Source: Chlorops oryzae (Eukaryota > Arthropoda > Insecta > Diptera > Chloropidae). From it: a DNA stretch of 64,000 bases. The stretch covers positions 29,465,063 through 29,529,062 of the forward strand of contig CM035809.1 of NCBI GenBank assembly GCA_020466095.1, written 5' to 3'. A model generated the notes under the pieces. The model did not search any database. It saw only the letters and a list, made by a program, of their open reading frames with translations, and was not told the origin of the DNA. Shown in pieces: positions 14,401 to 26,552 of this stretch (positions are counted from its first letter, which is position 1; every line of letters begins with the position of its first letter). A program made the position numbers and the translations under genes.

Positions 14401-17400
14401 TAGGCATTTCACAAAGTCAAATTTCCAATTTTTATTTTTTTAGGATATTTCAAGGTTTGAAAGAAAGCATTAGAGAAGAATTTCCACTGCCCTTCACCAC
14501 ATTCGAAAGGAAAACAGCATGTCCTCTGCCAAAAATACAGGCATTTAAAGCCACAGTTATGAAAATCCGCCGTGGCAAAGAAAAGGAAATTCGCTGTAAA
14601 CTGCAACGCCTTTGCTGCTAACCGCTGATAATTGATGTTGCGGTTTAACGTGGATTCCTTTAGCGTTAACAATCCGCCCATAACCGAAAGATCCGAAACT
14701 GCTTGCAAACTTCTACTCATGCAAATTGCAATTGCTGCGCCCGAGTCTTCGACTTTCTAAAATTTTGTAAGCAATAATTCCTTGGCCGCATCGAATGCTG
14801 AATTCTGTTGCAGCATTGAATGCATTTGCTTCAAGTGGCGAATATTTCCAAAGGACACAAATAGGATGGCACTGACCTTCGAGCTGGACAGCCAGCATGC
14901 CGAGTGCCTTAAATTGAATCCAACTTTTTGAAATAAATATCCTTATGTCTATTCAATGGCAACATGGGCATAGAAGCACATAAAAACGAAGGAAAGAGAC
15001 ATTTTCATTTTTGAAATGTCGAAATGTCCTGTCGTGCCATAAGGCATGCTGACAGGATGAAGCCACTGCAATGGACACTGGCAAGAGGATGCAATCGCAT
15101 TTTTTCGACATGGACGGCTCATTATCACTTTGTGGGTGCGTAGCCTATTTGGAAGAATAGGACTAAAATTGTCGGTCTAATCTGTTATTTCTTTTAGGTC
15201 TGCCTTTTCTATGAGCAGGTAGCTGGAGTCGACTTATTGCCGCTACCTGCTGAGAATGCTATGAAAAAAAAAAAAAACAAAAACAAAACAACTGTACACA
15301 ACGAAGAACTCAAAAAATCCATTTCTACTAAATTGTTTACATTTGAAAGACGACAATCACAGTTTTCTATTTTGCAGGGAACTGCGAACGTTCCCCTGTT
15401 TACTTTGGACCTTAATTGTGTTCAAAGTAATATTTAGTTAGGGCTCAGCAGCGTAAATTCCTTGGTGTTGAAGCATGGAGCTGCACAAATATATTTATCT
15501 AGCTTGGAAATGGTCTCGGAACACCAAACGAAAATCCTGTGATAGGTACACAGATACTTGAAATACGAGTAAACATAAATACACCTATCAACACAACTGT
15601 TGTCCTGCGCATCGCCCTCTGTTCATTCAAAGGAATTTCTAAATTCGACACTCATTCAATTCACACAGCAACATATGTTGCCCAGAATACAAAATTCATT
15701 TTATGAGTTTATTATCTCTATTAATACATCAAGTCGTGAGTTTGACCAATCGAGAGACGTCCTAATATGTTTTTACAACTATTCCTCTTTTTATTTCAGA
15801 TAATTGGAATGGACCTCAAGGAATGTTTCCTTTCTCACATCTAAAAAAAAAAAAGCCATTAAGAACCACCGAGTGAATGGTATTTGTGCCTTTTCTGCAC
15901 ATATGCATTCATCAATCAAGCTCGCAACGCAAAATTTGAAAAAAAAAAACCAATTCGCAAGAGACGCTCGAAATCGAAATCGACTTTTCACAAGTCCGTT
16001 CCGCGATGGGATCATTTGCCTTGCTGTCAGTTTATTGAAGCGTCCGATTGAGACATTCAAATCGAGATATCGTCCAACACATGAAAAAGCCGAAAAGGAA
16101 GAATTTATATTGACAAATGCAAAACATAAAAATATGTTGATCATGCCTACATATATAGACCCTTGGATACAGCATATCAATTTGATTTGAAGGTTTTAAC
16201 GATGCTGTGGAAAAATATTTCTCATAAGTCAACTGAGCATGCGTGAATTATGAAAATATTTCATCATTGAGTTCACATTCGACGCTTCCTAGTAGCATAC
16301 TAACCGGCATTTCGAAGCCAATTTTTTGAATTTCTTATTAACTGAGAAACACAATCATCGCCTTATAACTGCAACGTAGTCCTCCCGATTTTGCCCTCGG
16401 TTAGAAAAGATCAATATATTATTAAGTCATATCGTAAATAGGGGCTCTTTTAATTTATAAGATGGTATTGGAACTAATCACAATTTTTTTTTTTTTTAAA
16501 GAGAAATGAATTCCAAAAATTCTTCACATGGAATGACTAAGAACTTTGTCTTTTATATGACAAATGAGGCGTTCATGACTAATTACGAAATGATGCGGCA
16601 TTATTTTGACTTGATGAACTGTCATAAATTCATTAAGTAATACAAATTCTTTTGTAAACTGACGTTCAAACGATTATTACTAGGAAGCGTTTAATAAAAT
16701 AGATCAAGCTCGAAAAACAAATCCTCATAAAACCATTAATACGTCAGAATTTGGGACGTTTGAGTGCCCTTTTCTGCTAACTACTCGTACATAGATCCTG
16801 CTGTGAGGCTTCATATTGATGCGTTAAAATTTTAAGTACTAAAGCGAAATAGATTTTCCATAATTTTTGATTAGATGTGGAAATATTTTAATTTTTACGG
16901 CTACCTCTTGCCTTCCTGTGGGACCAATCAATGTGAATGTATTAATTGCGGCTCTTTCACAAAAAATCTTTCTTCAAGTTTGCTTAATATGAATCATAAC
17001 GCACACTGATCACAAAACCGGTCGATTTCAAAATGTTTTTATGCAATTTTTACTGCAGGAAAACCAACACCTATAAAATTAGTATTTATGGATGTTGGTT
17101 GATTCAGCATTTAAATAGGAACAATATAAATGTGTTAAAAAAATTCGTAAAAATTTTGATTCACATCAGTGCCCATAAGTGCATACAAAAGCGCATTGAG
17201 TCACATTTTATAAATTCACAAAATTGTCAAATTCAAAAAGAAAACCATATAAAGATTTTGGCAAGATACATTTCTCAAAATCCGAAATGTTCGGAACAAA
17301 CTCAGCTGCTGCTGAGCAAACACAGCCAGAAAATATATGATGTCCCTTTATTGTTTCGTAGTTTGGCAATCGTATTTCTCTTGTACGACAGGTCTTTTCT

Positions 17401-17919
17401 CCGCAAAACGAAAACGAAATTGTTTTGCATTGAATGCAACAATCAAACGCCTCTTTTGATTTTTCGATTCCTCCGCTTCTGCAAAACCATTGTATCCTTG
17501 GATAATTCTCCTTTCTATTATTTCGTTCAAAATGAAGAGATCAAGAATAATTTGGAATCCCCTGTTGTTTTTCTATTCACCTTTCTTTCAATGATACCGA
17601 TTCCTGTGCGTTATGTTATAATTAAGGAATTGCCGCCAATAATCCGAACTAGGCCTACCTAAGCTGGCAGTGGCCCAGTCATGCAGCGCAGCGCAATCAG
17701 AATTCATTGTCTGAGTGCTCGGAATCGTAGGTTGTCCGTGTTTCGAAAGATCTTGTTTTTTTGATACAGAATTCTTGTCTCTTTTGCAGCTCGTTTGGTC
17801 TCTCTGAAGAAAACACGAGATAATATGCAGCGGCTGGCCACAAAGTAAAAGCTGCTTTGTTCAAACAATCGAATTCTTGAATTCACCTTTGAAACACCAC
17901 ACTTGGCACTTTATACGAA

Positions 17920-17940
17920 GGCGGCGGCGGCGGCGGCGGG
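17920..17940. repeat. (GGC)n trinucleotide tract
   Basis: About seven GGC units lie in otherwise AT-rich DNA, with no coding frame recognised around them. Confidence 0.85.
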
Positions 17941-18095
17941 CTCAAAGTGCGCGTGAGTTGTGGAAAATTCAATTTGCTAGCATGTGGTGACATTCCTCTT
18001 CATTCTTATCTGTGTTTTATTAAAACAGGACATTTATATATGAATGCTTTTAAGTAGAAATTTCAAGAATCAAATATGTTCTTCCTCGAATTCTT

Positions 18096-18098
<3 letters not shown>

Positions 18099-18127
<29 letters not shown>
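18099..18127. repeat. (CT)n dinucleotide microsatellite
   Basis: About fourteen uninterrupted CT units. Confidence 0.9.
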
Positions 18128-18130
<3 letters not shown>

Positions 18131-19529
18131 ATCTCTTTTTTTCAACACTTCACATGAAAATGCAAGAATTTGCGAATTTTCACTGCATTGCTTTGCGTTA
18201 GCAATAAATTAAAAGCAAAGATACATTTCGAAAGTTTGGCAAAGACATAAAAAAAAGGCGAGAAGAAAGCAGAACTTAAAACCTCACAAGACTTACTAAC
18301 GCAACAATCCATGACAATGTCTGCCGTGGTGTGATATTTCTGTTTCCGCTTCCGTTAGAGAAAATTTTGCCAAAAAAAAACCCAAAAAAAAACTCCGTCT
18401 ATGAAAGTTTTATCGTTTGATGCGCCCAAGAACGAACGCAATGCAAGGAGAAGAGAAAAACTGATAAACACAAATCGCAGCAGCCGAAAGAAATATTCCA
18501 AGATCGTAAATGCATTTCGAAGCAAGACCGAAATGCGAAACTCTGAGCAACTCCCTGCCAAGCTCAGAATACATTTGCGCGACTTCACACAAATCAATTT
18601 TTTTCGAACAAAAAGAAGCAATGCAGAAAATGTTGAATTTCGAATAGCAAAACACGTTGTATCTGAAAGGGATAGGATGGCTGTTCTACCCTAGGAAGCA
18701 AGCCCAACGAAACCACCAAGGACTACCAAATTTCACAATTCGCACACAATCGACGTAGAAAGTTATTTGTTGCAACTAAACGAGAAGTAGATACATACAT
18801 ATACGTAGCTTGAATCTTCACTTCATACACTATGTATGCACGAGTATCTATCGGTGGCGCATTTGGAAAGAAGCCGGCAGCAAAATGGCCAAATTGAATA
18901 ATTAAATTTGAAATTTTGAAAAAGCACTCGCTGCTCTGAATAAAGCAGCAACTTGAAAATATGAAGAGGAGGAGTATAAAGTTGCACAGATGAATCCGTG
19001 CACGCAATGAAAATGCGTTGACGTTCGTTCACTGTGCACATGCCCTTCTTGACGGCAAAAAAGGACATCTGTTGAACACGGGCCGGGCGTACAAAGGCAC
19101 AATGTCGAAAATAATTGCGAAGAAAAAATTCTACAGCAATAACTAATAAAAAATATGCTGTCCCTTGTGAGTTAATTTAATTGGACAATTTTAAAATGCT
19201 TCTTTCTTTGCGTTAATTCAATAAAGTTCTTTTTAGAATTGAAAGGGTCTCTAATAATGAAATTCTAATTTTAATTTCCTTTCAGATTCAAATGTTGTAG
19301 CCTCGAAATGCTCTGCTAAAGAAACCAATAGCGTTTTCAATCATCTACAATATCCGCCCCCGATATTTGTGACATGCCAAAGTGCCAGTCCTTGATGACT
19401 AGCCATTTCACCTACCACATGAACCTGAAAGAGTAGATAGGCCTCAGCTCACATTTCCCTATTTGCTGCGTATGATTGTTTTTGCTGTTGTCTGCTTTTA
19501 CCTCGCATTCTGATCATTTGCCTGTCAAG

Positions 19530-19610
19530 CGTTCGATAGCGCAGTGGTTCAAACTGTGACTCGACAGCCGGGAGGTTCGGGGTTCAATCCCTGCGGGCGG
19601 CGAGAATTTT
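19530..19610 (+). mobile_element. tRNA-like SINE head, copy 1
   Basis: A pol III A-box-like TAGCGCAGTGG (19538-19548) is followed 43 nt later by a B-box-like GGTTCAATCC (19581-19590). The acceptor arms do not pair, so this is not a functional tRNA gene. The closing GGCGAGAA and a T-rich stretch follow. The same layout recurs at 19843-19925, which points to a tRNA-derived SINE family. The parental tRNA cannot be named. Confidence 0.55.
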
Positions 19611-19842
19611 TCCTAAATTTTTTACTTTTTTATAAATTAGAGTTTTTTTTTTTTTGTTCATAGTTCACTTATTTCGGAAGACAAACATTTTCCCCTAAAT
19701 TTTTAAGGTTTTATTATTATTTTTTTTTTAATGGTTCATTTTCAAGCAAAAAACTTTGGGAGTGAATAAATTCGTTAAATACGTTTCCCAAAATCTGAGC
19801 AACGCTAAACTCAACTGAGCATTTTGACCAAGAAATTAAATT

Positions 19843-19925
19843 CGTTCGTTTAGCGTAATGGTTAAGACGTTCGCCCAGCGATCTGGTGGTCAGCGGTTCG
19901 AGGCTCGGTGGAGGCGAGAAAATTT
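19843..19925 (+). mobile_element. tRNA-like SINE head, copy 2
   Basis: It shares CGTTCG, TAGCG, a TGGTT A-box core and GGCGAGAA with the copy at 19530. The A-box-like TAGCGTAATGG lies at 19851-19861 and the B-box-like GGTTCGAGGCTC at 19895-19906, 44 nt apart. The downstream stretch is A-rich. The segment at 20045-20240 is less AT-rich than its surroundings and may be part of the element body. Confidence 0.55.
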
Positions 19926-20299
19926 TAAGAGAAGTAAGATAAAAAAGATTTAAAATAAAAAATAGATAAACAAAAAAATATAATAATTAATAAAATAAAT
20001 AAATTTAAAAAAAGTCAAAACAAAAAATTAAATTTTTCTTTTTTCTCAGTCGCTGGTGCTAGGCCATTTTCCTGCCCCTTTTCGCTAGCGAAACGACTGG
20101 TTAAAGGTGGCGCATAAAAGGACGACCTGTCCCCGGCAATGAGATCGTAATGTTAAATTCGCCAGCGTCTTGGATAGGAAAGGGACCGATCCCCGACACC
20201 CAGTGACTAGTGAAATCGCTAGTGTTGTGGTGGCTCCGCTGACTACTGGATACTTATGTATGTAGATACGAGGACATCGATATACTTCTGCCTTAATTT

Positions 20300-22780
20300 A
20301 TTTTAATTGAATGGGATCTAGAGAAAGCGAGCAAACAATTTTCGATAAGGAACAATTCACGGACATTTGCTTGGAAAAAGCAATAAAAACGATACCTCGT
20401 TCGGAACAAAGAGCCTTGACTAGCCAATACCACAATAATTATCACGTCATTAGAGCTCTCTATAGTCGAATGCGAGGCAAACCAAAAACCACAGCTGGTA
20501 TTTTGTGAAACAGTGCTCACACTTTCGAAGGTGAATTGAATTCCGCACATTTTGGATTTTTGGATTTCTGGATTTCTCGATTTCGTAGTTCGGTCGGTAC
20601 CTTGCATTTTCACCTTTGTTGTTGCATTGGTCGTAGGAGTGCAAACGTGAGGAGACGAGCGAACGCATGAGAGGCTATGGAAATATGCAATTTCGAATGA
20701 ACAAATGGACGAATGTTTCCGTGTTATGTATGTTTGTGTGTACTTAGATTTTCTATAAAATGCAAATATTTGCAACACAATTGCCGGATAAGGATAACAA
20801 TGCGCACACAAAACAAAAATAATATCAATTCAACTCCAGTTAAAGGCAAAAATAAAAGCAAGCGAAACGGCAGCGTACAACAAGGAAAAAAAAACGAGAT
20901 TGCATAGAAAAGCAAAATAGCAGAGCTTTCCATTGTTTTCGAGGATTTATGGATGCAAACAATCGCTGCCGACAGACATGACACAGGGGCTTCGTACCTG
21001 TCCAGGATTGCTGGCGCTGAGAGGCGCGGGGGTCACTTAGAGGCAGATATAAATATGTAGTTCCTAAGAATAGTTGGAAGCACACTAACATGAAAACGGA
21101 TGTTTTGTGATTACATGCGCACTTGCAAACGGAAACGAGACCCGAGTAGGCTCGGTGCATCAGATTTATTAAACATGCTTCCAGGCTTTGCTCATGCATA
21201 TGCAAATCACACGTTTGCCAATTGCGCGTTGACCTGGTTCCATGTTTAAACAATTTTATCATATTGAATTTTAAAGCCCCTAGAGTGACACTGAAGAAAA
21301 AAAATCATAAATATTTGACCCAAATCGTGCGTTCTTTGTTGTTAAATTGCAATGGGAAAAGCCGGAGACAAAAGCAGCCACCGATTCTCCAAAGGTAAAG
21401 AACATGAGGATTATCCGGGTGATTATTAACCTTAATCTCTGTATACATGCATTACAGGTTGACGGCAGGCAGCTGATAACACTGAAAGAGAAAGCGGCAA
21501 AGTAATCATTCTCTCTAGGATATTCAAATTTTTCATTTCCAGTCCCGGTTCGCTGTGCCTGTGTGTGTGCATTTGTGGGAGTGTGTATATCCCATTAGGG
21601 TATGGTATTTAAATATAAATGAGATAGTTTAAGGAACGAATAATTGGAAGCCAATATGAACGGTTTATTTCATTAACAAATAATTAAATGAGAGTTCCAC
21701 GGGCACGAAGCACTTTTGTGAAATTAATTGCATCGCGAACAATTCAGCAGCTGTGAAGACGATGTGCCTCAGTACTACACCGAGATCCGCCGAGAAGGAG
21801 CTATTTACGAGGGGTTTTTTCCAAAAAAAAAAAAAAAACTCTTCTTCACAGAAAATACTAATGAGTTTTTGGCTTTGTCTGCCACTTCAAGCTTTCAGCA
21901 TCTGAAGAATTAACAAAAAAAAAAAAAAAATACTTATTGCTGGAGCATTTATCTTTTTGTCAGCAATCTTTTAATGCTGTGAGCTCTGTTTATTTATTAA
22001 AATAGAAATGTGCCAGAAAGTGTTTGCGCTCAGTCAACAAGCGGCCAACAAGAAGGTGCGAAAAATCCGTGGCAAAGGAAAATAAAAGCACTTCTTGGAG
22101 TAAACAAATTAAAAGGAGCAACAATACAAAGAATTTCTATAAAAATGTAAATGAACCCCAGCAGTCTGTAAACAAAACAATGAATCAGGGAAGTTGTAAA
22201 GGAATAAATGCTTCCGAACCATAACTATCAATATCTGCATAGCGGATGGAATGTGTTTCAAAGTTCAATGAAATACATAGCTGACGAATTTGCCTCTAAC
22301 ACCAAAGAGTATTCACTAATTTGTTGGATCGATGCAAATGTTTGGGAAACCACAAGGCAAAGACGCAATGAAAAACGAAAGGCCTTAGATACATTTTTCA
22401 GCCGGCAACATCGGTTCATTCTTCCAAGCAACATTTCCATTTGCTCAGCAACATGTTCATGCAGCTTGGAAAGGTTCGATGTTCGCTCCGAGAGTACGCA
22501 GCGTGCATGATGCTCGGTATATCGTTCGGTGCAACGACCCTCACACAAGTATGATGCGTCCGGCTTCTGCTTGAAAAAACAAGTCGCCGCCGCTCTGCCG
22601 CCATCAGGTTGGTTCGAAAATTTCTCTGCCATCGCACGGTTGGTATGAGAATTTTCTCTGCCGCCGCTAGCTTGTTGGTGGCTTCCGCTCCCCGCAACTA
22701 GGTTTGTGGATGAGGGGCTTTCCCCGCAACCGAATCAGAGTTGCATGCCGATTTTGTATGGAACAGTTTCGTATGAGAGC
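20300..22780. other. Non-coding region upstream of a promoter candidate
   Basis: Overlapping short frames on both strands show no domain. Poly-A tracts occur at 21823-21838 and 21914-21930. GC content rises toward 22500-22800, just before the promoter candidate. Confidence 0.45.
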
Positions 22781-22788
22781 CCGAGCGC

Positions 22789-22823
22789 TTCAGTTGTCGG
22801 TCGTTGATGGCGGGATTCGGTTA
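22789..22823 (+). promoter_or_regulatory. TATA-less Inr + DPE core promoter candidate
   Basis: TTCAGTTG at 22789-22796 fits the arthropod initiator with +1 at A22792. GGTTA at 22819-22823 sits exactly at +28 to +32 and fits the DPE consensus RGWYV; this spacing is strict in known Inr/DPE promoters. No TATA box lies 30 bases upstream. A strong donor (GGTGAGT) follows at 23185, giving a possible 5' UTR exon 22792-23184. The first plus-strand coding exon downstream is at 29.7 kb, so this may be that gene's promoter; the link is inferred. Confidence 0.5.
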
Positions 22824-23770
22824 AATGACGGTTAATTCAAAAGCGCGAAAATTCGAAATTAACTAAGTAATTAATTAATTAATTGAAAATAGCAAAAAAA
22901 AAAAAAAAAACGCAGTGCAAGTGCTTGGAAATTTTTACAATAAATTAAGTTAAAGTGCAAACAATTTTAAAATTTTTAAATCGTCCATAAAGCGGACGTT
23001 ACTTTTTCCAATTTGTGTTTTATATCAAAATGATCTGGTGTCCCATATTTTGTTATCAGTTTTTATGTTCATTTGAAAACAAACCCCATAATGATTAAGG
23101 ATTAAAGAGTAAAAATTCTGACCTACCTCTGGATTAACAAATTGGATTTTCACCGGAAGTGGATTTTCCTGGGAGCAGCAAACGGTGAGTTGGAGCTTCA
23201 TTTAGCATTTTGTACGGTAGCATCGTAAAGTGGAGTTCATATTGCATTGCACGTTTCTGAAATAAAACGAATATAATTTTAAGAGGGAATATTTTTATTA
23301 CTGTGCGCACTTTTAGAAGTGTTTGTTGAGTGTCAATAGAGGAACACAGAAACAAATAGAAACCGCTCAAAACTTCGAGACGCTATCAACGTACCCATAA
23401 TATCTGCCAGCATCATCAAAAAACTTTTACGGCCAACAACACCTTTGTTTGCTAACATTTCAAAAGCGAGCTTTGTTTACTCATTTGGCAATGATGAACG
23501 TTCAAGCAAACGCATTTACGATCCTCCTGATGAAGGGTTCGTGGGCACGCGGTTTCAAGACCCGATGCTCCTGCATTTATGTAAATTTACCCAAGCTATT
23601 AGAAGCCTTTTGCTGGATGCACAAAGAATTCAAAGATTTCCTGGATGTGGCTCCGACTTATTGTCGATTGCGTTACGATAGCGAGTGTAAAGTAGCATAA
23701 GCGATTCCGTAGAAAGTATTCTTATTTCGCGTTAATACCTCCGCATGTAAGAGATCATTATATGCTCAGG

Positions 23771-24060
23771 ATTTTTATACCCGACACACTCTGTGTGGTA
23801 ACACCCAGAACCAGTCGAGATAGACCATACAAAACGTGTATAGAAATGACCAGCCTCATCAGGAGATTCGATTTAGACATGTCCGTCTGTCTGTCTATCT
23901 GTCTGTCTATCCGTATGTCTATTCGTCTGTCTATTAGTCTGTCTGTCCGTCTGTCAGTAACTAGCTTTCCTGTCGAAGGAATTGAGCTATCTTGACCAAA
24001 TTCGATATACGTATTGGCGGGAATATGAGTGAGATCAAATCCGATGATCGAGCAGAGCGG
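23771..24060 (+). mobile_element. GTCT-microsatellite repeat (mini-me/Helentron-like)
   Basis: The 5' end reads TTTTTATACCCGACACACTC and is followed by GATTTAGACATGTCC and an imperfect run of GTCT/GTCC/GTCA units (about 23882-23957). The same end sequence occurs on the minus strand at 38752. The 3' boundary was not found, so the stated end is a minimum. Confidence 0.6.
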
Positions 24061-26522
24061 ACTATTTTAAGGGTACCTTCAGTCTCCTATACTTGATTGA
24101 TTCAAATGTGACTGGAACAAAACCTAGAATGTATGCTTCTTCTATAGTCATAAACATCCTATCCAAAAATTTTATTGATTGCTCCAAATTCGTCATATGA
24201 GGCTCCTGATTGTCATGAAAATCTCCAGCTTTCTTTATCTAGATTCAGCCTTACCTATTATCTGTGTCGGGTATTGTGTTGTCAGGTTCGTTTGTATTTC
24301 AATGTGTATGGTTCGTTGTATTGATTTATTGACAATTCGCACATATTTACACTCCAAACTGTTAATGTTTTTCCACTTAGAAAATTGTTTCAAAAACATT
24401 GGCAACTTTTTACTCTGAGGCGTTTCGTCCGCGAACACCAACAGTAATTAATGACACTAAACACTTAGAACGCATCCAGTAAACTCAAAGGCTCATGCAC
24501 AATTTGTGTAAAAATGCGGTGAACGAATTTCGCCACAGAATTAAATTTTGCAGGCGGCAATTATTTTGTGAAATCAAAGCTTTGCTTTAAGTCATTTTTA
24601 TGTTAAAATTAAATAAAAAAACCGGTGACAATTTTTCTAATTTGAAAAATCTTGTCCATCCATTGTCCAGGTTTCTTAAGTTGTACTGGATCTTATTATT
24701 TCGGCAAGTTGTCCGATATGCAAAAATAATAAACGAACATTTCATTTGGTTCATTAAAGCGTTAGATAGGTACTCAAAATAGATTGTGGGAATATAATAA
24801 AACAATTTCTGAAGTATCAGAGGATATGTTTATTCAAGTGCTTTGTTTCCGATTACGCCTTAAAAATAGAGGCAATTTTATTGGTGACAATTCTAAATGG
24901 TTTTTATTCGTTACAAAGCGTATGTCTTCATCGCTTTGACAGATTTCTACATTCCATTCATTGTGTGTGAATTCAGATTTATATCTTTGTTGCTTACCTA
25001 TGTACTTTGAAAATTGTCACGGCTTTTCGTCCTCGTAGTGGGCCTGTTTTCCCAACTTCGCCAACATTCTTTATTCATTGATTCATTCTTTTCGTTTTTT
25101 TTCTTAACTGTTCAGCGGTAGAATTTTTCACTTCACTTGTTATTTTTCCCATGGCATCACATCTTCCCATCAATGTCAGTCAGCATTAGTCGCATCCACC
25201 TTATCCCGACATGCGTCCCTTCATTCGTTGATGCGTTCGTTCGTTCGTTCGTGCGCTCGTTCGTTCCTCTCTAAATAAAGTTTTTGCAGCTTAAAATTTT
25301 TACTTTCCATCACCAAAGCGAGTACATCAAAATACTCAAAACACTACCCTGCCCACTTCGTCCTTCTGTGACTTTCTCCTTGCAGATTTCAGATTTCTTA
25401 TCACGGTAGAAAAGAAAAAGACGAAGCAAAGACAAAAGGAAAAAAATCAGTGAAGCATCTAAAGTACCACTCGCCGTAGACGGCTGCCTTCCTTGTCTTC
25501 ATTACACGGGTCCGCGTGCTAGCTCGTTGTGTGTAACCGTGTAAGTGAAATGCGTCACTGTCATTCATAATCAGTGTTCGTTCGTTCCACCGCCCTTAAA
25601 CTTCATCACAGATTGTACTCCAAAGTTTCAAAGTCCTCTTCCTTGGCCACGTCCTTTCATCCACTCTATGCATGCACCATCCCATCCCATCCCATCCCAT
25701 CGCTTTCGATTTCGCTTTCGCTTCAACTTTCTTCTAGTAGTGAGCTGAATTTGAAAATTTTTAAGCTTTCTTGCTCGGACAATTTAAATAGAGTATTTAC
25801 ATAAGAAAAATCTGCTCATTTTAATAAGCTGATTACGGCTAAAGGAAAAAACGTGACAGGTTCGTTCTCGTTCGGTCTTATGCGTTCGAGAACAAAGATA
25901 AAAGCAAAATCGAATTGTACGTTTTGCATCCTCTGCTCTTGATGAAAAGGCGCTAAACTGTCAGGCATCCAACGTGGAAGAGAGTCAAAGGCGATGGCGA
26001 TGGCGATGGCTCCGACTACGGCTTAGATCCGTGTTTCATCACTTTTGCCGCAAGCGCTTTTCGAATTGTTGCTGTCACTATAAGCGCCTGCGTGGTACTC
26101 CAGTGGATTTAGCAAGCAATTTTCAAAAGTACGAAGAACCTTAAGCGAAAAGTCAAGAAAAAGCCGGCTCCACTCGATTCACATAAAATGTCGTGGAAAA
26201 TGGCAACAAAAATGAAATTTGTGAAATGAAAATGCAACGCGTTAGTCAGGAAAACACCGTGAAAAGTTTGAAAAAAGTTCGCCTGATTATTGTGCATGAA
26301 GTGTAGCCAAAGGAGGAAACTGAAGGCGAACGAAAAAATGAAAGGAACTATTATTGTCCCCGGCTAATAATTCACAATATGGCAATGGCTTAGCAGTCAC
26401 ACTCCAATGAATTACGACTTTAAAACTTGCCGTTTGAAGGAAAAGAATAATCGGAGTAGTTAGAGGCACGGGAATGATAGAAATATGCTCGTGCCATCGA
26501 GCAACGCATTCAATAAGAAGAA

Positions 26523-26552
26523 GAATAATAAATAATAATAATAATAATAATA
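26523..26552. repeat. (AAT)n trinucleotide microsatellite
   Basis: About ten AAT units with minor interruptions. Confidence 0.85.

Larger units (their letters stand above)
11412..19529. other. Non-coding region with simple repeats
   Basis: No gene is supported. The longest frame (17033-17662, plus, 209 codons) has no recognisable domain and a composition like the surrounding AT-rich DNA. Simple repeats include a GAAATT triplication near 13605, a GGC tract at 17920-17940 and a CT tract at 18099-18127. Confidence 0.5.

Noticed and set aside
15791..16190. Overlapping ~128-codon frames on opposite strands
   Set aside because: Mutually antisense frames in an AT-rich stretch with no family resemblance; at most one could be real and neither looks like protein.
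17033..17662. 209-codon open frame on the plus strand
   Set aside because: No domain, no start context or splice signals, low-complexity AT-rich codons (K, N, I, F) like the surrounding DNA; likely chance.
19530..19925. Functional tRNA genes
   Set aside because: A and B boxes are present but the acceptor and D stems do not pair.
20293..20811. 172-codon frame on the minus strand
   Set aside because: No recognisable motif, and it overlaps short plus-strand frames of equal quality.
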